Of a DNA stretch of 64,000 nucleotides, positions 43,609-52,467 are shown piece after piece. The stretch is taken from the NCBI RefSeq assembly GCF_021354595.1, contig NZ_JADWYJ010000001.1, positions 1,403,446 through 1,467,445 of the forward strand. Reading direction: 5' to 3'. Under the pieces are notes generated by a model that made no database searches, was not told the DNA's origin, and saw only the letters and a program-made list of their open reading frames with translations. The translations under genes and the position numbers were made by a program. The DNA is from Maribellus sp. CM-23 (GTDB taxonomy: Bacteria > Bacteroidota > Bacteroidia > Bacteroidales > Prolixibacteraceae). How positions within the stretch are numbered: position 1 is the stretch's first letter; each line of letters begins with the position of its first letter.

Positions 43609-43917
43609 ATGAACCATAATAATATGAACGAACAAGTTTCTCATCCGGGTCCTCCTCCTCCGAATTATTTAGTGTTTGCCATCTTGGTAACTATTTTTTG
43701 CTGCCAGATTCTGGGCATTGTGTCCATCGTTTTTGCGGCCCAGGTTAATTCGAAGTGGAATGCAGGCGACCTGGAAGGTGCGCGAATTGCCAGTAAGAAT
43801 GCTAAAATGTGGGCATGGATCGGATTGGCCAGCGGATTGGCTATTGCAATGATCGCCGTTCTTTTGTCAATTTTTGGAGTACTGGCAGGGATTTCGCTCG
43901 GAGGGATGGATTTCTAG
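43609..43917 (+). CDS. CD225/dispanin-family membrane protein
   Basis: This 102-residue protein has a Pro-rich N-terminus (HPGPPPPNYLVFAILVTIFC). Two hydrophobic segments flank the conserved loop AAQVNSKWNAGDLEGARIASKNAKMWAWI. That is the CD225/dispanin signature, with a re-entrant first segment and one TM helix. Bacterial members have unknown function. It is followed after 3 bp by a DUF2752 gene, a common pairing in Bacteroidota. Confidence 0.92.
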   Translation: MNHNNMNEQVSHPGPPPPNYLVFAILVTIFCCQILGIVSIVFAAQVNSKWNAGDLEGARIASKNAKMWAWIGLASGLAIAMIAVLLSIFGVLAGISLGGMDF

Positions 43918-43920
43918 TAC

Positions 43921-44319
43921 ATGAAGAAAATTCTACCTTTTGTTTTGCTGCTTTTGGGACTGGGGGTGGCTGTGGTCTTTTTTGTACTCGACCCGTCCAA
44001 AACCCAGCTTTTTCCGCAGTGCCCGTTTCATGCCGTTACGGGTGGCTATTGCCCGGGATGTGGTTCGCAGCGAGCTTTGCATAACCTACTTCATTTAAAC
44101 ATAGCGGGGGTGGTTAGCTATAATTTTTTGTTTTTACCCGCCGCACTTTTACTCCTTTACCATTACATTCATCCGGTATTAAACCGGATTTTTGCCTGGA
44201 AATTACCCAACCTGCTTTACAAGAAACAAACGCCCTGGATTATTCTGATTATTGTGATCTTATTCTGGATTTTGCGCAATCTTCCGTGGTTCCCTTTCTC
44301 GGTGCTGGCACCTGAATAA
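43921..44319 (+). CDS. DUF2752 membrane protein
   Basis: This 132-residue protein has the DUF2752 core CPFHAVTGGYCPGCGSQRALHNLLHL (read over residues about 34-59) with three Cys that could bind metal. Three or four TM helices surround it (VLLLLGLGVAVVFFVL, VVSYNFLFLPAALLLLY, PWIILIIVILFWIL). The function is unknown. It is co-transcribed with the CD225 gene. Confidence 0.92.
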   Translation: MKKILPFVLLLLGLGVAVVFFVLDPSKTQLFPQCPFHAVTGGYCPGCGSQRALHNLLHLNIAGVVSYNFLFLPAALLLLYHYIHPVLNRIFAWKLPNLLYKKQTPWIILIIVILFWILRNLPWFPFSVLAPE

Positions 44320-44331
44320 GCTGAAAAACAT

Positions 44332-45057
44332 TCAATTAAAAATAAACGGAAAACTTACCCCAAACTGCCAGGTCGATAATTTTGAATGATCAAATTCCTG
44401 TTCATCGCGAAACAGCGGATAAAAGTCGGGACAATACCGCGCAAAAACATCCAAACTGATGGGTGATGCCGACTTTGCACGCGACAACTTTAAACGATAG
44501 GCCGTTTCAAGAGGCAGGCTAAAATTCAGCTTTCTAAAATACGACTCAACATTTACCCTGATTTCGGCATTTACCCCATTGGTGTAGTTGCCTTTGCTAA
44601 ATTGCCTGGCACTGGTAAGAAGACTCATTTGCAAGCCCGCAGCAACGGATAAATCCGGGATTATCCGGTAACGCATCATCACCGGAAATTCAATGTAATT
44701 TAGTTTCCACGAATTCACGGGCTCCAAGATCTCGGAAGGAATATCAACGATTGCCGGTGTTTTCCAGGCTCCTTTCTGCGACAAAGGCCTCAGCTGAGGA
44801 TTGAACTCCCAACGATCATTCAGCTTCACATGCAGCCCCAATCCGAAATTAGCTCCAAGAATGGTTTGCCCCTGCGGAAGATGCGACGCACTGGAAAAAT
44901 TAAACGCACCGTCGATGCTAAAGTGCAGTTCTTCGGTTGAAGCCTTGTCGCCGAATATTAAAAGAAGTATGCCCACCTGACCGGAGCCAACCATGGTGGC
45001 GCCCAAAAAGAGCATAAGAGAAAAAACCACTTTCCGAATTGCTCGACTTATTTTCAC
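44332..45057 (-). CDS. Secreted beta-barrel-like protein, unknown function
   Basis: This 241-residue protein has an N-terminal signal peptide (VVFSLMLFLGATMVGSGQ). From residue 40 alternating strands appear, such as LHFSIDGAFNFSSA, LGANFGLGLHVKLNDRWEFNPQL and YIEFPVMMRYRIIPDLSVAAG. The C-terminal strand is WQFGVSFPFIFN with terminal Asn after Phe. This fits a small outer-membrane barrel of the PorT/OMP_b-brl type. It is convergent with the DUF2752 gene 12 bp away. Confidence 0.78.
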   Translation of the reverse strand: MKISRAIRKVVFSLMLFLGATMVGSGQVGILLLIFGDKASTEELHFSIDGAFNFSSASHLPQGQTILGANFGLGLHVKLNDRWEFNPQLRPLSQKGAWKTPAIVDIPSEILEPVNSWKLNYIEFPVMMRYRIIPDLSVAAGLQMSLLTSARQFSKGNYTNGVNAEIRVNVESYFRKLNFSLPLETAYRLKLSRAKSASPISLDVFARYCPDFYPLFRDEQEFDHSKLSTWQFGVSFPFIFN

Positions 45058-45195
45058 TGGTGTCTAATTACAGATGAGTTCTAAAGTTCCTGAAAATATT
45101 CATTCCGTACAAGCAGGAGAAATCAGAAACCGGTTGAAAACAAATATAAAAACATCCAAAAAAGTTGTATTTTAAAGGCTCTGCTCTCATGCATT

Positions 45196-45228
45196 TTTGC
45201 AAAAGTGCAGAATCACTGATTATCTTTT
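45196..45228 (+). promoter_or_regulatory. Promoter of the first DUF4136-like lipoprotein gene
   Basis: TTTG at 45196-45199 and TATCTTTT (followed by G) at 45221-45228 are 21 bp apart and fit the Bacteroidota promoter pattern. The ATG lies 35 bp downstream of the -7 box. Confidence 0.6.
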
Positions 45229-45263
45229 GACCAGAAAATAAACGATGAATAAATAAACTAAAA

Positions 45264-45908
45264 ATGAAAAGAAACCTAATTATCGCCCTGAGCATGCTTT
45301 CCGTTTTATTTGCGTGCACCCCTTCCCAACAAATTACCAGCAACTGGATAGACCGCGAGGTCATCCCCGAGGCCCCTTACAAAAGTATTTGCATTATCCC
45401 GCTGGTACGTGAAGAAAGCAGAAAGCTCAACGTTGAGAACATGATGGTAGAATTGCTGAGCAAAAAAGGGATCAAGGCCGTAAAAAGCACCGAAATATTC
45501 CCTTCAGAATTCACTAAAGGAGAAAAAATACCACTTGAAAAAATGGTGCAACTGATGAAAGAAGCAGGTTGCCAGGGAGCACTTACTTTTTCGCTGCTGA
45601 ATACCAAAACAGAAGAACAATACCACCCCGGAACAAATAATGCCCAATTGCCTCCGTACCGGTTTAATTATTATTCCAATTATAGCGAATATGTCAACTA
45701 CCGCTACAACCAGGTGAATGACCCCGGGTATGTTACCCGCGAAACCACCTATTTCTTTGAAACTAATTTTTACGACCTTGATTCACATAAACTACTTTGG
45801 TCTATTCAATCCGAAGCATTTGATCCAAAAGACATGAAAAGCTGGTTTAAAGCCTACTCCAAACTCATTCTGAAAGATTTGAAGGAGGAAAACATGATCG
45901 GCAGATAA
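45264..45908 (+). CDS. Lipoprotein of the DUF4136-like type
   Basis: This 214-residue protein has a signal peptide with lipobox SVLFAC (Cys18). It contains ITSNWIDREVIPEAPYKSICIIPLV, then NMMVELLSKKGIKAVKSTEIFP and a Tyr/Pro-rich middle (PPYRFNYYSNYSEYVNYRYN). The motif ETTYFFETNFYDLDSHKLLWSIQSEAFDP follows, residues about 166-194. The alternation of a GTP-cyclohydrolase-like or TPM-like alpha/beta core with a Tyr-rich loop is seen in envelope lipoproteins of unknown function. A paralog lies at 47939-48577 on the other strand. Confidence 0.82.
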   Translation: MKRNLIIALSMLSVLFACTPSQQITSNWIDREVIPEAPYKSICIIPLVREESRKLNVENMMVELLSKKGIKAVKSTEIFPSEFTKGEKIPLEKMVQLMKEAGCQGALTFSLLNTKTEEQYHPGTNNAQLPPYRFNYYSNYSEYVNYRYNQVNDPGYVTRETTYFFETNFYDLDSHKLLWSIQSEAFDPKDMKSWFKAYSKLILKDLKEENMIGR

Positions 45909-45962
45909 TCATTCTTCTGCAAAGGCTGAACACTTGTTTGCGCTAGAGACTTTTACCCTGGC

Positions 45963-47057
45963 CTATTCGTCGTACACCATCTCTACATCGTCAATTACCA
46001 GTTTACTTCCAACAGCGCCGGCAAACCGGGCTCCGTCGAAACTGGATGACGCCACAAAAGTGATGTGCGTGGGTAATACAAATGAAGCGGAATCTGCACT
46101 TACAAACGCATGACCGTTGGGTTTTAAATAGTCGGGATAAGTGCCTTCCGGTTCTCCGTACACAAAAGGAATTTCAATGCTTGCCAGGTATTCCTGTAAG
46201 TTATCACTTCTGAACCAAGCAGTTCCGAGCCGATGAACAACTGTTCCCTGCCTGATTTCAAGCAAGGCATAAATATCGCAGGCATCGGGATAAGCAAGTA
46301 CATTCCCCTGCTTATCCTTATTCTCAGAGCCGGGTGTGTAGGAATATTTAAAGCGCATTTTCCCGGGACGTCCGATAAAAGGTGTTCCAAATTCGATGGC
46401 AGCTTCCGGATTGCCCGGATCGATTTTATCGGAGTTAAAAAAGCCGGTAAATATTGAGCCGGCTGAAATGGGTGCTCCAAAAGTCGCTGCAAGCTTTCCG
46501 TTGTCAAGCGTTTCCATTCGCGCCGCCAGGTTGCCATTACCCAAATCGGTGGGGATGGTTGCCAGTTTTCCCAAAACCTGTGTCCCCTGGTTTCCGGTCC
46601 CCCATATTGTTGTGGCCGCGCTTTCTCCAGGTTCGTAATAATCAGAAGCCGCTTTGTACCACGCTGAAAAATCTCCGTTTTTAAGTTGCGGTGTCAACGA
46701 TGCCACAAACGAATGAATAGTCCAGTTGTGTTTACTCCCGTCTTCTGCTGTAACGGTAATTATTTGAGGCGTAGTCAAATCAAGCAGGTCACCCACCTTT
46801 TTATCAGCTGAGGCAAACGATGAAAGCGTGAGTTCCTGTATGCTGATTTTGCTTAGGTCAACGCCTCCCGGAATTTCAACCGATACTGAAAACGTACTTT
46901 TATCGATTATCGCATTACTCGCCTGATTGCTGACTACGATTGATTTAATGTTTCCATAAGGCGAGTATCCAAAAAAGCCTTCATCAACACAGGAAAGCAA
47001 AAGTGCAAACAGGCCAATGAGCAATAATTTCAATTTCAACCCTTTTTCCATTTTCAT
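45963..47057 (-). CDS. PCMD-domain lipoprotein (putative carbohydrate metabolism domain)
   Basis: The protein (364 residues from the ATG at 47057) has a lipobox LFALLLSC. A short Ig-like beta domain (about 35-115) is followed by the PCMD domain: NGDFSAWYKAASDYYEPGES, IWGTGNQGTQVLGKL, RPGKMRFKYSYTPG and HITFVASSSFDGARFAGAVG. It ends in LVIDDVEMVYDE. These domains occur in outer-surface lipoproteins of gut and marine Bacteroidota; binding of glycans is suspected. Its start lies 5 bp after the stop of the upstream gene, so they are co-transcribed. A start at 47084 would precede the signal peptide. Confidence 0.88.
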   Translation of the reverse strand: MKMEKGLKLKLLLIGLFALLLSCVDEGFFGYSPYGNIKSIVVSNQASNAIIDKSTFSVSVEIPGGVDLSKISIQELTLSSFASADKKVGDLLDLTTPQIITVTAEDGSKHNWTIHSFVASLTPQLKNGDFSAWYKAASDYYEPGESAATTIWGTGNQGTQVLGKLATIPTDLGNGNLAARMETLDNGKLAATFGAPISAGSIFTGFFNSDKIDPGNPEAAIEFGTPFIGRPGKMRFKYSYTPGSENKDKQGNVLAYPDACDIYALLEIRQGTVVHRLGTAWFRSDNLQEYLASIEIPFVYGEPEGTYPDYLKPNGHAFVSADSASFVLPTHITFVASSSFDGARFAGAVGSKLVIDDVEMVYDE

Positions 47058-47061
47058 ACAC

Positions 47062-47844
47062 TTATCGTTTTTTACCTGCTCCAAAATAATAGGCCAGCCC
47101 CAAATCCAGCGTCAACAGATTGATCTCGAAATCAACATTGTGCCGAACTTCATGCGACTTTGGCCCATCGTTAACACTTTTGTCTGCCACCGTCATCGAA
47201 TACCCTAACACGTCGAAGCGAACCTCAAAAGCAAAGTTTTCCATCGCAAAAAAAGTGACTCCCGGACTAATGCCAACCCGAAATGTATTTACGGTTTCAT
47301 ACGACTTGTCAACCTCATCTAACCGGGTAATGTCTCGTTTGAGCGTATGGCTTCTGCCGTATGTTAAGCCGATTTCAGTAAAAAAACTCAATCGCTCGTT
47401 TGGGGTCAGCGGAAACGAAGGCCGGATATTGGGAGTAATCATAAAACCCCTGGAAATAGAATTTGAATGAATCGTGTCGGGACTTTGGAAAGTAACCCCG
47501 CGAAACTCATTCTCCGAATAACTGAGATTTAGGCCGACCATAATATAATCCCCCAGATAATAACCGCCTTTAAGCAGAACGCTAAACTTATCTCTGCTGC
47601 CCTCCAGCACTTGTTTGATCAAATAGTCCGTATTCTCGAGCTTGCTGTTCTGAACCGAGAAAGCCAGTCCGAGGTAAACATTTGATTTCCGGAACGGATT
47701 AAACTGTGTTTCGTAATAACTCGAAATCAGCTCGTACGGCGACCTACCTGAAACACTGGACTTTGTCTGTTCCTGGGCTTTTATGTCCTGGATTAACAAA
47801 CTAGCAATTAGAAAAAACAGGATTAAAATTGAATGTTTTTTCAT
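47062..47844 (-). CDS. Secreted outer-membrane barrel protein
   Basis: This 260-residue protein has a signal peptide (ILILFFLIASLLIQDIKA). Alternating strands follow (NVYLGLAFSVQNSKLEN, FSVLLKGGYYLGDYIMVGLNLSYSENEF) and the C-terminus is LLTLDLGLAYYFGAGKKR, resembling a small barrel. No enzymatic motif is visible. The PCMD lipoprotein gene follows 4 bp after its stop, so the pair may form a surface complex. Confidence 0.8.
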   Translation of the reverse strand: MKKHSILILFFLIASLLIQDIKAQEQTKSSVSGRSPYELISSYYETQFNPFRKSNVYLGLAFSVQNSKLENTDYLIKQVLEGSRDKFSVLLKGGYYLGDYIMVGLNLSYSENEFRGVTFQSPDTIHSNSISRGFMITPNIRPSFPLTPNERLSFFTEIGLTYGRSHTLKRDITRLDEVDKSYETVNTFRVGISPGVTFFAMENFAFEVRFDVLGYSMTVADKSVNDGPKSHEVRHNVDFEINLLTLDLGLAYYFGAGKKR

Positions 47845-47938
47845 AGCACCAAATATATTTCTCCCATGCTCACACTTTTCGTGTAATGCCCTTCAAAGAT
47901 CATTTTAAAACTTCAACTCAAATTCCGAAATACAACGC

Positions 47939-48577
47939 TTACTGAGCTTTAAGAAGTCCGCTCTTCTCGAGTTCTTTGATAAAAGCCAGGGAGTACTTTT
48001 CACTAAACGACTTCAGATCGCTTGGGTTGACAGCTTTGCTCTGCATCGAAAATACAATGCTTCCGCTCTCAACATCATAGAAATTATCTTCCATGAAATA
48101 GGTTTTGTCGTTGGTGTAGTAACCCGGCTCATAAACCGGATACCTGAACTCGTGGTAGGACCAATATCTTCCGTAGCGGCGAATCACCGGATACGATCCG
48201 TAGGTTACGCTGCCGTCTACATAACGATCTTCCGATTTTTCATCGACCAGTGCCGACGTTAGAATACCATCACAACCCAGCGATTTAATTTTGGCCAGCG
48301 CGGTAGCTTCGTCCATCGAACCAGACTTTGGGTTAAAGTAATCACTGCTTTTTACCACCTTAAATCCTTTTGACTGAAGCGCATTTGCCAGGTCCGTTTC
48401 AACTATCTGCCTCGCACCGATATCGCTGGTAATCACCGAAACAAAAATGCTTGAATAGGAGTTTGCATCCAATTTTTCATTATCCTTCCATATTCCTGTA
48501 TAAACAACAGAGCTGCACGCCGCTAAAATAAGGGCCGAGATCACAAGTACTGTTAAAGAGGAAAATCGCTTTTTCAT
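47939..48577 (-). CDS. Lipoprotein of the DUF4136-like type, paralog of 45264-45908
   Basis: This 212-residue protein has lipobox LILAAC. Matching blocks are VVYTGIWKDNEKLDANSYSSIFVSVI, LANALQSKGFKVVKSSDYFNP and a Tyr-rich middle (YPVIRRYGRYWSYHEFRYPV). Then comes DKTYFMEDNFYDVESGSIVFSMQSKAVNP with the final FIKELEKSGLL. Order and spacing match the plus-strand gene at 45264, which marks them as diverged paralogs flanking the PCMD pair. The function is unknown. Confidence 0.82.
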   Translation of the reverse strand: MKKRFSSLTVLVISALILAACSSVVYTGIWKDNEKLDANSYSSIFVSVITSDIGARQIVETDLANALQSKGFKVVKSSDYFNPKSGSMDEATALAKIKSLGCDGILTSALVDEKSEDRYVDGSVTYGSYPVIRRYGRYWSYHEFRYPVYEPGYYTNDKTYFMEDNFYDVESGSIVFSMQSKAVNPSDLKSFSEKYSLAFIKELEKSGLLKAQ

Positions 48578-48984
48578 ATCATTAATTTTTTTATTTATTC
48601 AGGTATCATTTGCCCGCCAAAACGAATTCTTTTGGGCTGATAACCTGCACTTACTCACTTAAAGTTAAGACCTTTCTTTTTTTCTTAAAATACCTTTTGC
48701 TATAAAAATGAAGAAACTGGCCCTGACTCCCATGCAATTACACCCGCCTCCTGTGTTATCAGAGCCGTCATTTCAATTTCTTTGGGGACAATTCAATCTC
48801 ATGGAAAAGGATAGAAAAGCAACTCTGCTTTCCCTGCGATCCAACTACCCGCTCACAAAACCAAAGCGGCATAATAAAAATTGGTTTTCATGATGGTTTA
48901 CAGAAGAATTAAAAAACGAACCAATAGACAGGGAAATAAAAAAGAGTTACCAAATTGTTGTATGGTAACTCCCTGAATATCTTG
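48578..48984. other. Intergenic stretch before tRNA-Lys
   Basis: A 61-codon plus-strand frame (48708-48893, beginning MKKLALTPMQLHPPP) lies here 18 bp after a TACCTTTTG box. It has no recognisable family, so I give it about one chance in five of being a gene. A GTTACCA...TGGTAAC inverted repeat (48947-48969) precedes CCCTG and may be a terminator remnant. Confidence 0.4.
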
Positions 48985-49057
<73 letters not shown>

Positions 49058-49104
49058 CAGAGCAATAAAGGTAGTTTGAAATATACGTTTTACAAAAACA
49101 AAAA

Positions 49105-50607
49105 TTACATTTTTACGGTTACCGGAAGCGAGACATTACTCTCGTTATTCATGCGGTCGAGCACTGAAATACGGACTTCGTACTTCTTCTTCTTTCGGTT
49201 CATCCGGTCGAATTTAATTTCCCGCCCCTTTATTATTGTAAACATATGACTGCTATTTTCTTTATCAAAGCTCTTCCCGAGTTCATTTACATATACCACA
49301 AACTGCCAGGGCTTATCCATCTCTCCCGAAGCATCAGCTACCTTCCATTGTAATTTTCGTCCCGAGCGTTTCAATTTTGTCACCGCCAGCGGAGGCGTTG
49401 CATCCAACCAGGGCATTGGCGGCACAATTGCTGGCTGCTTGTAAAAATCCAGTTTCAGGCTATCCTGAAAACCCAGTAAATCTTTGTTAAAGCTTTTGGA
49501 ACTAAAATAAGCCGAACCTTTTATTTCGGGAATGGAATGAATCAGGCGCAATTGCTTTGGCAACTGATCAGGCTCTCTCCATTCCGGTGTTTTCGACTCA
49601 GCATCGATCCGGTAAGGAGCCTGCCCAATGTACAAAGCCCTTCCATAGGTGTGATTTTTCCACCAGTGGGCAAGAACCTCAAAATCGGCAGCAGCCATTC
49701 CAATATGCCAGTAAAGTTGCGGCAAACAGTAGTCAATCCAGCCTTCTTCCTGCCATTTCAGAATGTTGGCATACAAGCCATCGTAATTACTGGTACCGGC
49801 CGTTGTTTGTGAGCCACGCGGATCGTCGGCAATATTTCGCCAAACGCCAAACGGACTGATCCCAAACTTTACCCAAGGCTTTACTGACTTGATTCCCTCA
49901 TTCAGCATTTTAATGGTGATGTCCACGTTCTCCCTACGCCAATCGGCTATATTATCGGCAAAAAAACCTCTGTTGTACAACCCGAAAGATGTAGTATCGG
50001 GAAATGCCTCTTTGGTGGGATACGGATAAAAATAGTCATCCATGTGTATGGCATCCAGATCGTACCGCGTCACGATATCTTTCACTACACCGGTAATAAA
50101 CTCGCGAACAGCAGGAATCCCCGGGTCGAAATACAATTTCTTGCCATACTCCAGCACCCATTCAGGATGCTTAAAAACGACGTGGTTGGCCGAGAGTTCT
50201 TCTTTTGTATTTTGTGCAATCCGGTAAGGATTTAACCAGGCGTGCAATTCCATACCCCGCGCATGGCATTCTTTGATCCAGAATTCCAACGGATCGTAAT
50301 ACGGATCGGGAGCCTGCCCCTGCTTCCCCTGGAGGTAGCGCGACCAGGGTTCAAGTTCGGAATAATAAAGTGCGTCAGCCGCAGGCCGTATCTGCAAAAT
50401 AATCGCATTCACTCCCAGGTCCTTGTGCATATCCAGAATGCGAATGGCTTCGGCCTTTTGGGTTTCTGTATCCAGACCGGGTTTCGACGGCCAGTCAATA
50501 TTGGCAACCGTAGCCACCCACACAGCCCTGAACTCATACTTGGGTTGGGCGAAAGAAATCAGTACTGTTGAAAAAATAAAAATGCATGCAAGAAGATACC
50601 TGTTCAT
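49105..50607 (-). CDS. Exported glycosyl-hydrolase-10-like protein (YngK/DUF187 family)
   Basis: The protein (500 residues from ATG 50607) has a signal peptide (YLLACIFIFSTVLISFAQ) followed by FRAVWVATVANIDWPS, the start of a TIM barrel. AWLNPYRIA, YDLDAIHMDDYFYPYP, VKFGISPFGVWRN and QLYWHIG follow the strand order of the family. The C-terminal 110 residues form a beta-sandwich (VTKLKRSGRKLQWKVAD). Members cleave beta-linked polysaccharides, in some cases deacetylated peptidoglycan or glucosaminogalactan-type chains. The actual substrate is not predictable. The gene is not part of an operon. Confidence 0.92.
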   Translation of the reverse strand: MNRYLLACIFIFSTVLISFAQPKYEFRAVWVATVANIDWPSKPGLDTETQKAEAIRILDMHKDLGVNAIILQIRPAADALYYSELEPWSRYLQGKQGQAPDPYYDPLEFWIKECHARGMELHAWLNPYRIAQNTKEELSANHVVFKHPEWVLEYGKKLYFDPGIPAVREFITGVVKDIVTRYDLDAIHMDDYFYPYPTKEAFPDTTSFGLYNRGFFADNIADWRRENVDITIKMLNEGIKSVKPWVKFGISPFGVWRNIADDPRGSQTTAGTSNYDGLYANILKWQEEGWIDYCLPQLYWHIGMAAADFEVLAHWWKNHTYGRALYIGQAPYRIDAESKTPEWREPDQLPKQLRLIHSIPEIKGSAYFSSKSFNKDLLGFQDSLKLDFYKQPAIVPPMPWLDATPPLAVTKLKRSGRKLQWKVADASGEMDKPWQFVVYVNELGKSFDKENSSHMFTIIKGREIKFDRMNRKKKKYEVRISVLDRMNNESNVSLPVTVKM

Positions 50608-50705
50608 AGTGTGTGTATAGTATATTTTCAGCAAATGTAATGAATCCAACCATTTAAAATTGACATCTGATAAAGCAACAGGGAATCATCTGCAAAAAAA
50701 AATCC

Positions 50706-50843
50706 TATCTTTGCATCAGGAAAGTAGACAAAACAAGAAAATATTAAAGACAATCCGGGTTTACTATTCTGGTAAATCCGTGGTTTATTAGGTTTAGTTG
50801 GTTTAGGTTAAAAAGGCTGTCAGTAGGACAGCCTTTTCTTTTT
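50706..50843 (+). ncRNA. Candidate small RNA with promoter, hairpin and terminator
   Basis: A perfect -7 box TATCTTTG (50706-50713) predicts a transcript starting near 50718. It contains a 9-bp hairpin CGGGTTTAC/GTAAATCCG (50756-50764 with 50772-50780). It ends in an 11-bp terminator stem (50811-50821 with 50827-50837) followed by CTTTTT. The roughly 125-nt RNA has no plus-strand gene upstream or downstream for more than 900 bp and no ORF with a good start. A -33 box is not evident. I could not assign it to a known RNA family. Confidence 0.55.
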
Positions 50844-50871
50844 ACGCTTTTCAAACTAAATACTCAACAGG

Positions 50872-50906
50872 CAAAAAAAGGCCGGAAACCCAATGATTCC
50901 CGGCCT
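50872..50906 (-). terminator. Terminator of the small secreted protein gene (50932-51516)
   Basis: AGGCCGG pairs with CCGGCCT around a 14-nt loop, and seven T follow on the minus strand. Confidence 0.85.
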
Positions 50907-50931
50907 TCTTAAACCAATAACATTTTCTAAC

Positions 50932-51516
50932 CTATTTTACTAAACTATATGTGTACTCGTTGTTCAATGAACTCAACACAACCTGGTAGTTTCCACCTGC
51001 AAGGGCCGAAAGATCATAGCCATTTATCATGTTGAATTCTTTTCCCAATTTTGACTGGTAGATCAACCCGTTGTCATCGTAGATGTTCAGGGTCATGAAC
51101 TCGCCGTCAAAATTAAGGTACGAAAGTTTCAAAACATCGTTCGCATAAGCGAAGTAAGGATCAAAACGCATTTTTGATTCTCCAACAAAAATTCCGTTGG
51201 CCGCCACTTCAAATTCTTTGGACAAACGAGTGTCGTCCACTTTCAGATTCATGGTATATCCGCCACTAGCCAGCTGAGAGAAGTCAAATACTTTCTGATA
51301 GGTGTTTAGCGGCTTTGCTGATTGTTTATAATATACCAAATCACCATTTTCTGCAACAATACTCAACTCAAACATCGCCTCTTTGTTGTTCACGATAGAA
51401 ACAACTGCCCTGTCGGGAGTCAGAGGGACAACGTTCATTTTTGGCTTTTCAACTGCAGTAGCAACTGCTACAATTGCTACTGCCATTACTGTAGATAAAA
51501 ATTTAATTGTTTTCAT
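50932..51516 (-). CDS. Secreted beta-sandwich protein, unknown function
   Basis: The protein (194 residues from ATG 51516) has a signal peptide (FLSTVMAVAIVAVATA). Two similar beta-sandwich halves can be seen, each ending in an LSQLASGGYT- or LSALAGGNYQ-type strand pair: FDFSQLASGGYTMNLKVDD and YDLSALAGGNYQVVLSSLN. That resembles the T9SS-type sorting-domain fold (Por secretion tail), but it is not at the C-terminus of a larger protein. No enzyme motif is present. Its own -7 box (51553-51560, minus) and terminator make it monocistronic. Confidence 0.72.
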   Translation of the reverse strand: MKTIKFLSTVMAVAIVAVATAVEKPKMNVVPLTPDRAVVSIVNNKEAMFELSIVAENGDLVYYKQSAKPLNTYQKVFDFSQLASGGYTMNLKVDDTRLSKEFEVAANGIFVGESKMRFDPYFAYANDVLKLSYLNFDGEFMTLNIYDDNGLIYQSKLGKEFNMINGYDLSALAGGNYQVVLSSLNNEYTYSLVK

Positions 51517-51552
51517 AACCATTCAATTTTAAGTTTAACATGAATGACAGGA

Positions 51553-51560
51553 CAAAAATA
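51553..51560 (-). promoter_or_regulatory. -7 promoter element of the small secreted protein gene
   Basis: TATTTTTG on the minus strand is a perfect TAnnTTTG box about 37 bp upstream of the ATG. A -33 box is not clear. Confidence 0.45.
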
Positions 51561-51777
51561 TATGTTTTTCAACATAAATGCTGTATAACATGTTTTAAAA
51601 CCCGGGAATTAAACGTAAACTTAACAGTGATTTTTGAAGAAGATTTTTACAGAAACTCTGAAAACCAGTAGCAGAAGGCTTTTTGTGAATAAGACAGCAC
51701 CAGATAATCAAATATCATGCCAATTCAAATAATCTATTGTTAAATGATTTTTACCAAGATCAAATACAAATAACAAA

Positions 51778-52467
51778 ATGAACATACAAATTTTACAACT
51801 CATTGAAGGGGCGAAGGTTGCCAGTGGAATTACAGTCATCATTGACGTGTTTCGTGCGTTCTCCACTGCCTGCTACGCTGTAGACAAAGGCATCAAGAAA
51901 ATCTACCCGATGGGCGACATCAGGCAGGCATACCAACTAAAAGAAGAACACCCGGACTACCTGCTGGTGGGAGAACGGAACGAACAAAAACCGGAAGGGT
52001 TCGACTTTGGAAATTCACCCGATCAACTGATAAACACACCTTTCCCGGCCTGCACGATGATTCACACGACCAGCTCCGGCACGCAGGGAATTGTTAACGC
52101 CACCAATGCTGAGGAGATTCTTACCGGAAGTTTTGTGAATGCCGGTGCCATTGTCCGCTACATCCGGGCCAAAAACCCCGCGACTGTTTCGCTTGTGTGC
52201 ATGGGCTATGCCTGCGAATACCCCACCGACGAAGACACGCTTTGCGCCGAATTCATCAAAAATGAACTGGAAGGCAAAAACAACGATTTCGCAGGAATGA
52301 TTGCGACCATCAAAGCCGGAGACGGCGCGCGTTTTTTTGACCCCGACAAACAAAGCTGGTCGCCCGAAAATGACTTCCGTCTTTGCACCCAACTCAACCG
52401 TTTCAATTTTGTACTGAAAGTTGAAAAGGAGGGTGAATTAGTTTATCTTCGCCCCATTGAGGTATAA
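51778..52467 (+). CDS. 2-phosphosulfolactate phosphatase family protein (ComB-like)
   Basis: This 229-residue protein matches the ComB family. The N-terminal block VASGITVIIDVFRAFSTACYA and GERNEQKPEGFDFGNSPDQL are typical, as are MIHTTSSGTQGIVNA and CMGYACEYPTDEDTLCAEFI. In methanogens ComB makes sulfolactate for coenzyme M. Bacterial homologs have no established pathway role, so phosphatase activity on a 2-phosphosulfolactate-like substrate is inference. The stop codon falls inside the left end of a short repeat element. Confidence 0.9.
   Translation: MNIQILQLIEGAKVASGITVIIDVFRAFSTACYAVDKGIKKIYPMGDIRQAYQLKEEHPDYLLVGERNEQKPEGFDFGNSPDQLINTPFPACTMIHTTSSGTQGIVNATNAEEILTGSFVNAGAIVRYIRAKNPATVSLVCMGYACEYPTDEDTLCAEFIKNELEGKNNDFAGMIATIKAGDGARFFDPDKQSWSPENDFRLCTQLNRFNFVLKVEKEGELVYLRPIEV

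Noticed and set aside
48708..48893. 61-codon frame before tRNA-Lys
   Set aside because: It has a weak -7-like box only and no recognised family. It is noted in the intergenic entry rather than called as a gene.
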